A program made the position numbers and the translations under genes. From Rubripirellula amarantea (lineage in GTDB: Bacteria > Planctomycetota > Planctomycetia > Pirellulales > Pirellulaceae), in the NCBI RefSeq assembly GCF_007859865.1, contig NZ_SJPI01000001.1, positions 992,001 to 1,056,000 of the forward strand: a stretch of 64,000 nucleotides of DNA, written 5' to 3'. Shown one piece after another: positions 16,121-25,700 of this stretch (positions are counted from its first letter, which is position 1; the number at the start of each line of letters is the position of its first letter). The notes beneath the pieces were generated by a model. The model searched no databases, was not told the origin of the DNA, and saw nothing but the letters and a program-made list of their open reading frames with translations.

Positions 16121-18190
16121 TCATGCATCACTCACGACTCCGTGGGATTCGATTTTTGTGTCTTGAGTGATTTCGTTGTAAGACAGGATTCTCAAACGAG
16201 GCATCGTGGATGCAGTAATTTGACGTAAGCCTGGACGAATCCGAGGACTAACTAAAATCACAGGCGGACGACCGGACGTGACTAGTTTCTTAACGGCTTC
16301 TTGAATTCTTTCGCAAGTCGTGTCGATCGCCGAAGGACTCATTCGCACAAAAAGTCCACGATCGTTGTGTTCCAAACCTGCAGCAATCCGGTCTTCCATC
16401 GCTGGATCTAGGGCAACAACATGCAATCGTCCCTGTTCGTCACGATAGCGCGAACTAATAGTTCTGGCCAACCGATGACGCACGTACTCGCAAAGCCAAA
16501 TCGGGTCCTTAGTTTTTGACGCAAAGTCACCGAGTGTTTCCATGATGATGCCGAGTTGCCGCACGGGCACATCTTCACGCAGCAACAAGTGCAATACTTG
16601 TTGAACATCACTGATTTTCATCAGGCCCGGGATCAGCTCGTCAACCACGGTCGGTGCAGACTCTTTGAGTTCATCGATCAGGTGCTTGGTCGCATCACGA
16701 GACAATAATTCGTCAGCGTGTCGGCGGGATATTTCTTGCAGGTGAGTCACCAACACAGCCCCTGGCTCAACCGTCGTGTACCCATAGATAGCCGCTTGCT
16801 CGCGACGCATTGGGTCAATCCAAACCGCCGGTTCACCAAAAGTGGGATCGCGGGTGGGTTCACCTTCGATAACTCCCGTCGTGTTGCCACCGTCAATGGC
16901 TAAAAGCTTGCCTGGGAAAACCATCGCACGACCAATCGGATTTCCACCGATGCGAATCTCGTACTCAAACTCTCCCAAACTCATCTCATCGCGAACGCGG
17001 ACCTTTGGAAGAATGATTCCAATATCCGTGGCAATCGCATTGCGAACTCCGGTAATACGTTGCATCAGATCGCCGCCGCGCGCTGGATCAGCGAGGCTAA
17101 GCAATCCCAAGCCAATGGACATCTCCATCGGATCAACACTTAAGTAGTCTTCCACTCGTTTTTCAGGTGGCGCCGAAGCCGCCTTGGCATCAGCTTCCGC
17201 CTTGTTAGCATCCGTTACCACTTGTTGCGAAGACGCTCGGTTCATGACCACAGCTAGTCCAATGCAACCGCAACCTAGCGTTGCCATTGGAATGGCCGGA
17301 AGGCTTGTGGTGATTAGCAATAACAAGAATCCACCAGCAACAAACAATGCCTTGGGGTTACCCAGCAATTGCTGGAGAAACTGAACCGGTAGGTTGGCTT
17401 TCTGAGCACTCCGTGTGACCAGCAAACCCGCAGCGAGCGAGATCAGCAAGGCGGGAACTTGACTGACTAAACCATCACCAATGGTGAGCTTGGTGAACAA
17501 CGCTCCCGCTTCGCCAAGACTCATTCCTGCTTGCATGACGCCAATGTAAAGTCCGCCGATTACGTTGACGATCGTAATGATGATCCCCGCTATGGCATCA
17601 CCTCGGACGAACTTGCTGGCACCATCCATTGCCCCGTAAAAGTCAGCCTGGGCCGCAATCTCTTCTCGGCGAGACTGGGCTTGTTTTTCGTCGATCAGCC
17701 CAGCATTCAAGTCAGCATCGATTGCCATCTGACGCCCTGGCATACCGTCTAACGCGAACCGTGCGGCCACTTCGCTAATCCGCGTTGCACCCTTCGTGAT
17801 CACAATGAATTGGATCAACACGATGATCACGAAGATAATCAGCCCTACTTCCAAACGATCCCCGGCAACGAACTCACCGAATCCTTGGATGACGCCTCCA
17901 GCGGCCTGCATGCCGCGATCGTCAGCACCCGTCAGAATCAACCGTGTGGTTGCCACGTTTAGTACCAACCTGGCTAGCGTCGTTGCCAGCAGCAGCGACG
18001 GAAAAACGCTGAACTCAAGAGGCGTTGAAATATAGATGGTTGTAACAAGGACAATGACACCCACGGTGACATTGGCTGCTAGCAACATGTCCATCAAGAT
18101 CGGTGGCAATGGCATCAAGATGACGACCAAACATCCGATGATGCCCAATGGCAGCACAAGATCTCGGTAACGCATCAGCCATTGCATCAT
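16121..18190 (-). CDS. flhA: Flagellar type III export gate protein FlhA
   Basis: A 689-residue FHIPEP-family protein that forms the nonameric ring of the flagellar export gate. The first about 320 residues contain eight hydrophobic helices. The conserved cytoplasmic loop between helices 4 and 5 is visible (KGATRISEVAARFALDGMPGRQMAIDADLNAG..., QADFYGAMDGASKFVRGDAIAG). The C-terminal cytosolic domain includes LGLLSLADPARGGDLMQRI and GRPPVILVSPRIRPGLRQI. Length matches the family. It heads the unit flhA-flhF-small membrane protein-fliA. flhB, fliP, fliQ and fliR, usually adjacent, are in a separate block 43 kb away. The upstream gap 18191-18360 holds an AGCGTG-TTT-CACGCT dyad (18324-18338) but no clear promoter. 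Confidence 0.97.
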   Translation of the reverse strand: MMQWLMRYRDLVLPLGIIGCLVVILMPLPPILMDMLLAANVTVGVIVLVTTIYISTPLEFSVFPSLLLATTLARLVLNVATTRLILTGADDRGMQAAGGVIQGFGEFVAGDRLEVGLIIFVIIVLIQFIVITKGATRISEVAARFALDGMPGRQMAIDADLNAGLIDEKQAQSRREEIAAQADFYGAMDGASKFVRGDAIAGIIITIVNVIGGLYIGVMQAGMSLGEAGALFTKLTIGDGLVSQVPALLISLAAGLLVTRSAQKANLPVQFLQQLLGNPKALFVAGGFLLLLITTSLPAIPMATLGCGCIGLAVVMNRASSQQVVTDANKAEADAKAASAPPEKRVEDYLSVDPMEMSIGLGLLSLADPARGGDLMQRITGVRNAIATDIGIILPKVRVRDEMSLGEFEYEIRIGGNPIGRAMVFPGKLLAIDGGNTTGVIEGEPTRDPTFGEPAVWIDPMRREQAAIYGYTTVEPGAVLVTHLQEISRRHADELLSRDATKHLIDELKESAPTVVDELIPGLMKISDVQQVLHLLLREDVPVRQLGIIMETLGDFASKTKDPIWLCEYVRHRLARTISSRYRDEQGRLHVVALDPAMEDRIAAGLEHNDRGLFVRMSPSAIDTTCERIQEAVKKLVTSGRPPVILVSPRIRPGLRQITASTMPRLRILSYNEITQDTKIESHGVVSDA

Positions 18191-18360
18191 CTGTTCTCTA
18201 ATTTCCTAGTGAGACGGACTTCAGGAAATCGCGAACAAGGTTTCGACCCAGCCAGCGAATCCACCCGCGGACTCTACTGAAATTCCGCTGCTGCGGTCTA
18301 GAGAAGAACCCACTGATGGCTCTAGCGTGTTTCACGCTGTCCAATCAGGCTCGGCAGCAA

Positions 18361-19089
18361 TTAAGAGTACTTGTTTTTTGAGACAGAACTCTTGTCAAAA
18401 TGCGGTTGGCCAAATGCCTCAGCGACCTCGGCGTATGTAGCTCCACTATTCTTGCCGTGAAACTCGCCGTTGCTGCCTTCGTTAAGAACACGGCTAAGCA
18501 ACTGCGAGAACTTTTGTTCATTCCAAGCCTGGTCGGTGAGCAATTGGATTACAGGAATTTTTGCTCGCTTGAGCAAGTCGACTGCATAATCTCGAGGCAA
18601 CCGAGAAGACAAACCTTTGGAATCAATAAGGATCACAACTAAACAAGGTTGAAGGCTTCCGTCACAGATCAGGAAGTCAACGCTTTTTCGATCCATACGA
18701 ACCAAATCATCGAGATGATTAGCCGGGTTTGCGATCTTTACGATGCTTGTTAAACGCACATTTGGGATAACGCAGCCACCATGATTCGCCACAGACTTTG
18801 TCAGCAGCGAGAAGTACTTACGGTCGGTCTCACTAAGCCATCCAGTCCGTGGACTTAGCACCAATGATTCAGCAAGACACTCCTCGGTTTGTGACGTAGC
18901 CCCTTGCGACATCAACGCCAGTGCATACCTTGCTTTCGCTAGTAGCTGCATCAAGACGTTCTGGTGGGGAACCTGCATGTACAAATCGTGAGAGAGAGAC
19001 GAGAGCAAGGGAAACCAAACTCTAACCGTTCTCTCTACCTCAGCGTAAGTATTCCCCGCCGCGGGGTGCGGAACAGAGGTCGACCACAC
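18361..19089 (-). CDS. DUF2726 domain protein
   Basis: A 242-residue soluble protein. The C-terminal half carries a DUF2726-like fold, a restriction-endonuclease-type domain: LSETDRKYFSLLTKSV, VIPNVRLTSIVKI, RMDRKSVDFLICDGSLQPCLVVILIDSKG, then a short C-terminal stretch. The D...(E/D)xK-like arrangement (DFLICD and LIDSKG) is what remains of a nuclease core, with Asp where Glu is usual. Role unknown. The start is uncertain: a GTG at 19089 gives the full frame, while an ATG at 18978 would still contain the whole domain. A CCCCGC-C-GCGGGG dyad lies at 19054-19066. It is followed by flhA but separated by 170 bases and a dyad, so it is probably not part of the flagellar unit. Confidence 0.7.
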   Translation of the reverse strand: MWSTSVPHPAAGNTYAEVERTVRVWFPLLSSLSHDLYMQVPHQNVLMQLLAKARYALALMSQGATSQTEECLAESLVLSPRTGWLSETDRKYFSLLTKSVANHGGCVIPNVRLTSIVKIANPANHLDDLVRMDRKSVDFLICDGSLQPCLVVILIDSKGLSSRLPRDYAVDLLKRAKIPVIQLLTDQAWNEQKFSQLLSRVLNEGSNGEFHGKNSGATYAEVAEAFGQPHFDKSSVSKNKYS

Positions 19090-19172
19090 TGCCGGTGCAT
19101 TAGCGAATACTCCAAAGCACTCGCATACTACCGGCGAGAGCTATCCGCTGCGCCCTCTACAGAAGCCTTCGG

Positions 19173-20000
19173 CTAATTCGCAACGGCCCAATCAATTGCC
19201 GCGTGCAGCCATTTGGGTAAAGATTCACCGCGAAAGTCGTCGACGTGTCCAAGCGACGTGTAGAACGACCGACCTCCGTCCTTCCTTTGAAACGTCCAAG
19301 CAACCGGCTCGCTTGGGTGCCCTTCAATCTTTCCGCTAAGCAACACTGTTGATCCTGAAAGAAGAGGTACAACTTGATACAAACTTCCTCCTGAAACGAA
19401 AGGCTCTTGATGGCGGTTCAGCGACGAAAGTTGTTCGCCGATCATCGACGAATCAGATTGGTTATCACCTGCCTTCAATGTCGAAGCAGAGATGACCGCC
19501 TTGATGTCATTGCTGTAATGATTGGAGTAATTTCCACCGAACACATCTTGGTCAAATGAAGGCCACGCGTCGTAGCCGTCTGGCGGATCTTGGTTTCGCA
19601 AACTAAAGGCATGGCTGGCTGTTCGGATACCGACGACGGGCTTACCGTCGGCAACGTAGGAACGTATCAGGTCCAACTGCTCCGTTGGTAGCGTTCGACG
19701 CCTTACGCTCACCAATAGCACGTCAGCGTCTACGACTGCCTCAATACCGATTAGCCGGTTGGGGTCATCGTCATCGGCGTAGACGAACTTGACCCGGTAG
19801 TCATCATCCAAATGTTCAGCGGCGAATTGCGGCAGAGTTTTCTCGGTTTGATATTCCCGTTCAGCAATCAACATCACCACCAAGGGCAATTGCTTTTGAT
19901 TAGCCGAAGGCTTGATCGGTTCCTGGGCGAAAGAGCACTGCCAACCGGCAATCCAAACCGTCATCAGCAACAAAATAGCGTGCCGTCGAAAACGATTCAT
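19173..20000 (-). CDS. ThuA-like domain exported protein
   Basis: A 275-residue protein with a signal peptide (HAILLLMTVWIAGWQCSFA) and a ThuA-like (class I glutamine amidotransferase-like) fold. Visible landmarks are PLVVMLIAEREYQTEKTLPQFA, ADVLLVSVRRRTLPTEQLDLIRSYVADGKPVVGIRTASHAF, FGGNYSNHYSND and PVAWTFQRKDGGRSFYTSLGHVDDF. ThuA relatives act on disaccharide derivatives, and planctomycetes encode many exported members of unknown substrate. It follows serA on the same strand (stop of serA at 20056, start here at 20000), so read-through from serA is possible. Confidence 0.85.
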   Translation of the reverse strand: MNRFRRHAILLLMTVWIAGWQCSFAQEPIKPSANQKQLPLVVMLIAEREYQTEKTLPQFAAEHLDDDYRVKFVYADDDDPNRLIGIEAVVDADVLLVSVRRRTLPTEQLDLIRSYVADGKPVVGIRTASHAFSLRNQDPPDGYDAWPSFDQDVFGGNYSNHYSNDIKAVISASTLKAGDNQSDSSMIGEQLSSLNRHQEPFVSGGSLYQVVPLLSGSTVLLSGKIEGHPSEPVAWTFQRKDGGRSFYTSLGHVDDFRGESLPKWLHAAIDWAVAN

Positions 20001-20055
20001 TGGTGTTCTTCCGCCGTAAGGATGATGAATTTAGCAAGTCATGAAAGTGCGATCG

Positions 20056-21231
20056 CTACGATGTCTGCGGCAAATGCCGGAGCGACAAGACGCCTTCGAT
20101 CTTCCGAATCGAATCGAGTGTTGCCACATCGACGTCGCCATCGAGGTCGATAATCGTGTAAGCGATCTCGCCTCGCGATTTGTTAAGCAAATCAGCGATG
20201 TTAGCCCCCGAAGACGCAAGGATAGTCGAAATCTGGCCAACCATATTGGGAACATTGGCATTGGCGATTGTTATTCGCGTGCCCTGACCGCGAGGCATTA
20301 CCGCTTCGGGAAAATTAACCGAATTACGAATCGTTCCATCTTCAAGGTAGTCACGCAAACTATCGGCGACCATCACCGCACAATTCTCTTCGGCTTCGTC
20401 CGTCGATGCACCCAAGTGAGGAAACGAAAGAACCTTGGGATGCTTCAACAGGGCTGCGGTTGGGAAGTCAATCACATAGGCATGCAACTTCTTCGCGTCG
20501 AGCGATGCGAGAACGGCAGCGTCGTCACAGATTCCTCCTCGAGCCAAGTTCACTACAATCCCGCCGGACGGCATCATCGCAAGACGCTCCGCGCTGACCA
20601 AGCCCTTGGTCGCATCAAGCAATGGCACGTGGACCGTGATTGCATCACACTGCGAGAACAAATGGTCAAGGCTTACGGCTTCCTTCACCTTCCGTGACAA
20701 TTGCCAAGCACTTTGCACCGAGATCAAAGGATCGTAACCAACAACCTTCATCCCGAGTGACGAAGCCGCATTGGCTACCTTAACACCGATGGCACCAAGA
20801 CCGATAACACCCAGCGTTTTCGATGGCAACTCTGAACCCACGAAGTTCTTCTTGCCGGCTTCGGTAGCCGCAGAGATCTCGGCGTCAGTGCCTTCAAGTT
20901 CGCCGGCAAATTTCATCGCGGCATGGATGTTCCGTGAAGCCATCAACAGCCCGGCCAGAACCAACTCTTTAACCGCATTGGCGTTTGCACCCGGTGCATT
21001 GAACACGGGAACTCCGCGGGCGGTCATCTTGCTAACGGGGATGTTGTTAACGCCTGCACCAGCACGACCGATGGCAGCAACCGTTGCAGGAATCTCCATA
21101 TCGTGCATCTTGAATGAACGGACCATGACAGCGTCAGGATTCGTGATTTCCGATGCGACTTCGTAATTGTCCCGAGGTAGCTGCTGCAGACCTTTAACGG
21201 AGATATTGTTGAGAGTAAGGATCTTGAACAT
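20056..21231 (-). CDS. serA: D-3-phosphoglycerate dehydrogenase with ACT domain
   Basis: A 391-residue NAD-dependent dehydrogenase for the first step of serine synthesis (3-phosphoglycerate to 3-phosphohydroxypyruvate). The Rossmann motif LGVIGLGAIGVKVANAAS is near residues 139-156. Catalytic segments are VVNLARGGICDD (Arg), the Asp/Glu region VIDFPTAALLKHPKVL and SFPHLGASTDEAEENCA (His). The last 70 residues, TRITIANANVPNMVGQISTILASSGANIADLL, form an ACT domain that usually binds serine for feedback control. The protein is of the short type without the intervening ASB domain. It follows serC on the same strand after 96 bases, forming a two-gene serine unit. Confidence 0.95.
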   Translation of the reverse strand: MFKILTLNNISVKGLQQLPRDNYEVASEITNPDAVMVRSFKMHDMEIPATVAAIGRAGAGVNNIPVSKMTARGVPVFNAPGANANAVKELVLAGLLMASRNIHAAMKFAGELEGTDAEISAATEAGKKNFVGSELPSKTLGVIGLGAIGVKVANAASSLGMKVVGYDPLISVQSAWQLSRKVKEAVSLDHLFSQCDAITVHVPLLDATKGLVSAERLAMMPSGGIVVNLARGGICDDAAVLASLDAKKLHAYVIDFPTAALLKHPKVLSFPHLGASTDEAEENCAVMVADSLRDYLEDGTIRNSVNFPEAVMPRGQGTRITIANANVPNMVGQISTILASSGANIADLLNKSRGEIAYTIIDLDGDVDVATLDSIRKIEGVLSLRHLPQTS

Positions 21232-21327
21232 ATTGATCAGTTGAGAGATGAGCTGGAGTGTGAAACGAGGCGAAACGCTCCACCGGACAGATTAAGAATC
21301 GGTAAGCGAAACGATCAACCAAACGAC

Positions 21328-22458
21328 TTAGCCGTTCTTTGCGGCGAAATCGGACATGAATTGGGCAAGAGCCTGGGCCCCTTCGCGAGGCATTGCGTTG
21401 TACAGGCTGGCACGAATCCCACCAACGCTGCGATGGCCTGCCAGGCTTGCCAACTTATGTTCACCCGCTTCTTTGATGAACTTGCTAAGCAGTTCATCGC
21501 TTGGAAGATTGAATGTCACGTTCATCTTGGAACGACAATCAACCTGCGCATGCCCTTTGTAGAAGTTAGGGTTTGCATCGATGACGTCGTAAACCATCGA
21601 CGACTTTTCTTCGTTGAGAGCTTTCATCGCTTCCAAGCCACCAATGTCATCGAGCAACCAACGCGTGATCTTGCCAAGCACATAGATTGCAAATGTCGGA
21701 GGCGTGTTCCACATCGAATCCGCTTCGTAGTGATTTTGGTAGTTCAAGTAACCAGGCAATCCGGCGTCACCTTTGTCAATCAGATCCTTGCGCATGATGA
21801 CTGCGGTCACACCCGCTGGCCCGGCATTCTTCTGAGCACAGGCATAGATCAATCCGTATTTGCTAATGTCGAGCGGACGAGAAAGGAAATCGCTTGACGC
21901 GTCACAAATCAACGGCACACCGGCGGGAGCTTCAGGCTCGGACTGAAACTGAACGCCTTGGATCGTTTCGTTGCTGCAGTAGTATAGGTACGCCGCGTCG
22001 CTACTGGTTTGATAGTCACCCGCCTTCGGCACGCGGTCGTAGTTGGTAGTCGAACCATCAAAGGTGGCTGTTACGTCGCCTTCTTTGCGACCTTCCGCGA
22101 TCGCCTTCTTGCCCCATGAACCCGTCACCAAGTACTCGGCGGTTTTGTTTGAACCACGAAGCAGGTTGCATGGAATCATCGAAAACTGCAGCGCTGAACC
22201 ACCTTGCAGGAACAACACTTCGTGAGTGTCGGGAACATTCAGCAAAGAGCGAAGCGAGCTTTGAGCTTGCTCCATGATCTCGACGAACACTTTTCCGCGG
22301 TGACTTAGTTCCATGATGGATGCCCCAGCACCGGGGTAGCACATCATTTCGTCGCGGAGCTGTTCGAGAACCGAGACCGGCAAAACGGCTGGACCAGCCG
22401 AAAAGTTAAAGACTCGTTCGCTCGTTACGTTGGATTGCGCAGTCGCCGTAGCACTCAT
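21328..22458 (-). CDS. serC: Phosphoserine aminotransferase
   Basis: A 376-residue PLP enzyme that converts 3-phosphohydroxypyruvate and glutamate to phosphoserine. Landmarks are RVFNFSAGPAVLPVSVLEQL at the N-terminus, ELSHRGKVF, FLQGGSALQFSMIPCNLL, the PLP-binding Lys in YACAQKNAGPAGVTAVI and the C-terminal LAGHRSVGGIRASLYNAMP. The ATG at 22458 is chosen because the conserved N-terminus follows within 15 residues; an in-frame ATG 21 codons upstream (22521) would run into the divergent putA leader. It heads the serC-serA unit and is divergent from putA; the two leaders share 148 bases. Confidence 0.96.
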   Translation of the reverse strand: MSATATAQSNVTSERVFNFSAGPAVLPVSVLEQLRDEMMCYPGAGASIMELSHRGKVFVEIMEQAQSSLRSLLNVPDTHEVLFLQGGSALQFSMIPCNLLRGSNKTAEYLVTGSWGKKAIAEGRKEGDVTATFDGSTTNYDRVPKAGDYQTSSDAAYLYYCSNETIQGVQFQSEPEAPAGVPLICDASSDFLSRPLDISKYGLIYACAQKNAGPAGVTAVIMRKDLIDKGDAGLPGYLNYQNHYEADSMWNTPPTFAIYVLGKITRWLLDDIGGLEAMKALNEEKSSMVYDVIDANPNFYKGHAQVDCRSKMNVTFNLPSDELLSKFIKEAGEHKLASLAGHRSVGGIRASLYNAMPREGAQALAQFMSDFAAKNG

Positions 22459-22606
22459 CGTTAGGTGGATTCCAGAAGATCGCTGTTGGATGTGAAAAAA
22501 GTGGCTCTCGGTCCGGCCCAAATCCGCGAGAATACGGAGGTGGCAGTGCCGTGCCCAAGTCCCTCGATTCTATGCTTCCCGGACATCCTACGGAAGGAGC
22601 GCGATC
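22459..22606. other. Divergent promoter region of serC and putA
   Basis: These 148 bases separate the serC start from the putA leader frame. No clear -35/-10 pair is seen for either gene. TGGCAGTGCCGTGCC (about 22541-22555) recalls a sigma-54 -24/-12 element but the spacing is wrong. Confidence 0.5.
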
Positions 22607-22702
22607 ATGAGACTACGGGCTCTCTCACAAAGACTGTTTTCCCGCTGTTCTCGAAGCCAATCGCCAAGGATGTTCCCTTGTCCGCCATCTCAAATCCCAT
22701 GA
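22607..22702 (+). CDS. Proline-rich leader ORF overlapping the putA start
   Basis: A 31-codon frame starting at ATG 22607 with the strongest ribosome-binding site in the region (GGAAGGAG, about seven bases before the ATG). It begins MRLRALSQRLF and ends SPRMFPCPPSQIP, with five proline codons (CCA, CCT, CCG, CCA, CCA) among the last 12, including an adjacent Pro-Pro. Its TGA (22700-22702) overlaps the putA ATG (22699-22701) as ATGA. The putA ATG itself has no ribosome-binding site. The arrangement suggests translational coupling in which passage through the proline codons delivers ribosomes to a proline-degrading enzyme. The frame and overlap are seen directly; the proline-sensing role is inference. 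Confidence 0.55.
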   Translation: MRLRALSQRLFSRCSRSQSPRMFPCPPSQIP

Positions 22703-25700
22703 TTCTCGCAGACGACATTGAAAACGCGATCCAGTTGGCCGGGCAATTGCTACGCCGCGCCGTGGAGTTGCAAACGCCCCAGGAGTGCCGTCAGCAGGCC
22801 GAACTCGATCGAATGATCCAACATCCTGCCGACAAGGCCACGATGATCGAGATCACCGACCAAGCCTTTCGCACCCATTGCGAAGCCAGAGTCGCTGACC
22901 AGCTCACGCACTTGCTCGACATCCAAGGCATCCCTCGTTTCTTCAGTCCCCTCGAAAAGGCGATGCTGCAAGGCTTTCGCTCATTCGGTGAATACCTTCC
23001 AGGCGTCGCGGTGCCTTTGGTGAAGGAAAAGATGCGGCGAGAAACGTCCAACGTGATCCTGCCGGCCGAACCTGAACATTTGCGACCATACCTAAAGGCT
23101 CGAATGGACCAAGGCGTCGGCATGAATATCAACCTGCTCGGCGAAGCGATTCTAGGTGAACGCGAAGCTCGGCGACGGATGAAACGCTACGTCGAAGCAT
23201 TAAGGCTTCCCGAAGTTCGATGTGTGTCGATCAAGATATCCACGATAAATTCCCAGATCTCAAGCATTGCTCGCGAGCACACCGTTCGAACGGTGGCCGA
23301 TAAGCTCGAGCAACTCTACCGCATTGCCAACCATGAAAAGATTCCAGATAGCGATCAAAGCAAGTTCGTCTACCTCGACATGGAAGAGTACCGCGACCTG
23401 TACCTGACCGCCCAGGTCATGATGGAAACGCTTGATCGCGAAGGACTTGAAACCACACGAGCGGGAATCGCTCTGCAAGCGTACATTCCAGATTCGCTAC
23501 TGGTTCTTGAAACGCTCATTGCTTGGTCGAGCGACCGTGTGAAACGAGGCGCCCTGCCCATCACGATTCGATTGGTGAAAGGTGCCAACTTGGAAATGGA
23601 ACGTGCTGAGGCTTCCATTGCAGGCCACTGCCATGCCCCGTTTGCAACGAAGCTCGAAACCGATGCAAACTACAAGAAGATGCTGCAACGGCTTTTCGAA
23701 GCTGCTCAGCAAGGCACGGTGCGAGTCGGTTTAGCGTCCCACAACTTGTTCGATGTGGCCCTTGGCTTGGTCTGGACTGCCCAACGCGGCATCAAAGACG
23801 CCATTCAAATCGAAATGCTTGAGGGCATGGCTAATCATCAACGCCGAGCGATCTCGGAACGTTTTGAGCACTTGCTGTTGTACGCGCCGGCATGTCGTCG
23901 CGAGGAGTTCCTAAACGCCATCGGTTACCTGATCCGAAGGTTGGACGAGAACACGGGAGAGCAAAACTTCTTGCGTCATGCCTTCCGGCTGCGTACCGAC
24001 AGCGAAGAGTTCACTCGATTGGCTGATGACTTTCGTACCAGCGCGAAGATGGTTGGTGCCATTGAAAACTGCCCACGTCGGGACGTGCGTCGCCGCGAGA
24101 CACCGATTCAGCCGCCAGCGGCTGACACTTGGCAAACCCTAGTGAATGAACCTGATACTGATTGGGCAGTCCCCGACAATTCGGCTTGGATCGCTGAAAC
24201 GCTGAACCACTGGCAACGTCGCTGCAACGACGAGGCCACTGAAGTATCACTAACAATCAACGACGAACTCATCGTTCCCACAGCACAGAATCTTGGCCAA
24301 TCGCTTGATCCGTCTCGCCCTGACGTCGTGGTATGCCGTTACCCACGGTTAACCATTGATCAAGTCAACGCGTCGGCGGACATAGCAAATCGTGATCCAT
24401 CGGGATGGCATACGAAGTCGCCCGACGAAATTCACTTAACGTTGCGACGTGCTGCTCAATGGCTCCGACTGCGGCGAGGCGAACTGATTGGTGCGATGGT
24501 TGCCGAGGGTGGCAAGACCGTTGCCGAAGCGGATCCCGAAGTGAGTGAAGCAATCGACTTTTGCGAGTTTTATCCTTTGACCGCGCGACACTGGTCCAAG
24601 CGAGCCGCAGTTTCGCCGCGCGGGGTGGTCGCTGTAATCACGCCTTGGAACTTCCCATTGGCTATTCCCTGCGGTGGAGTCGCTGCTGCGTTATCAATGG
24701 GCAATCGTGTGCTGCTGAAACCTGCTTCGCAAAGTGTGCTCGTCGCTTCCATGTTATGTGAAGCATTTTGGGACTCTGGTGTACCGCGAGAAGCTTTGCA
24801 CCTTGTGCCGTGCGATGAAACTGTTGCCGAAGCAGGCTTGGTTGCCAACCGGAACGTTGACTCCGTTATCCTGACGGGAGCTACGTCGACGGCCAAACGA
24901 ATGTTAGCAGTCCGCCCCGACTTGAACTTATTGGCCGAGACGGGTGGGAAGAATGCAACGATCGTGACCGCGATGGCCGACCGTGAACTGGCAATCAAAC
25001 ATGTTATTCACTCGGCATTTGGGCATGCCGGTCAAAAGTGCAGTGCGACGTCGATTCTGTTGTTGGAAAAGGAAGTCTTTGAAGACGAGTCATTTCGCGA
25101 AACGCTGGCCGACGCAGTGGAAAGTCTTATCGTTGGATCCGCTTGGGATTTGTCCACAAAGGTGGGGCCATTGATCAGCCCTCCCGGCAAGACGCTCACG
25201 CGAGGGCTTAAGACACTCGAAGACGACGAATCATGGTTGGTCGTGCCCGAGCACATCGTCGGAAATCCAAATCTGTACCGCCCCGGAGTCAAGTGGAACG
25301 TTAAGCCAGGAAGCTTTTCGCACATGAACGAGATGTTCGGTCCGGTGCTAAGCGTGATGTCGTATTCGAGATTGGAAGAAGCGATAGCGATTGTGAAACG
25401 TACCGGTTACGGATTGACGAGCGGTCTTGAGAGCCTCGATGAACGTGAGATTCAAATATGGAAGGAATCAACTACCGCGGGAAACCTCTACATCAATCGC
25501 CCGACCACCGGAGCCATCGTGCTTCGGCAACCCTTCGGTGGTGTAGGACTAAGCGCCTATGGGCCGGGCATCAAAGCCGGCGGCCCACACTACGTGCTCA
25601 CGCTAGCCAAAATCGAGAACAAGTCTCACATTCCCGGTGGTGACCGGTCTCCCTCCCATCCAGTGCTCGATGAGATTGATAATTGGGTCGACCAATCCGG

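Noticed and set aside
22541-22555. Possible sigma-54 promoter TGGCAGTGCCGTGCC for putA
   Set aside because: The -12 half does not match TTGC at the required spacing.
22465-22698. Upstream extension of the putA frame
   Set aside because: It would begin only six bases from the serC start, lacks a ribosome-binding site and reads as a polar, non-conserved stretch.
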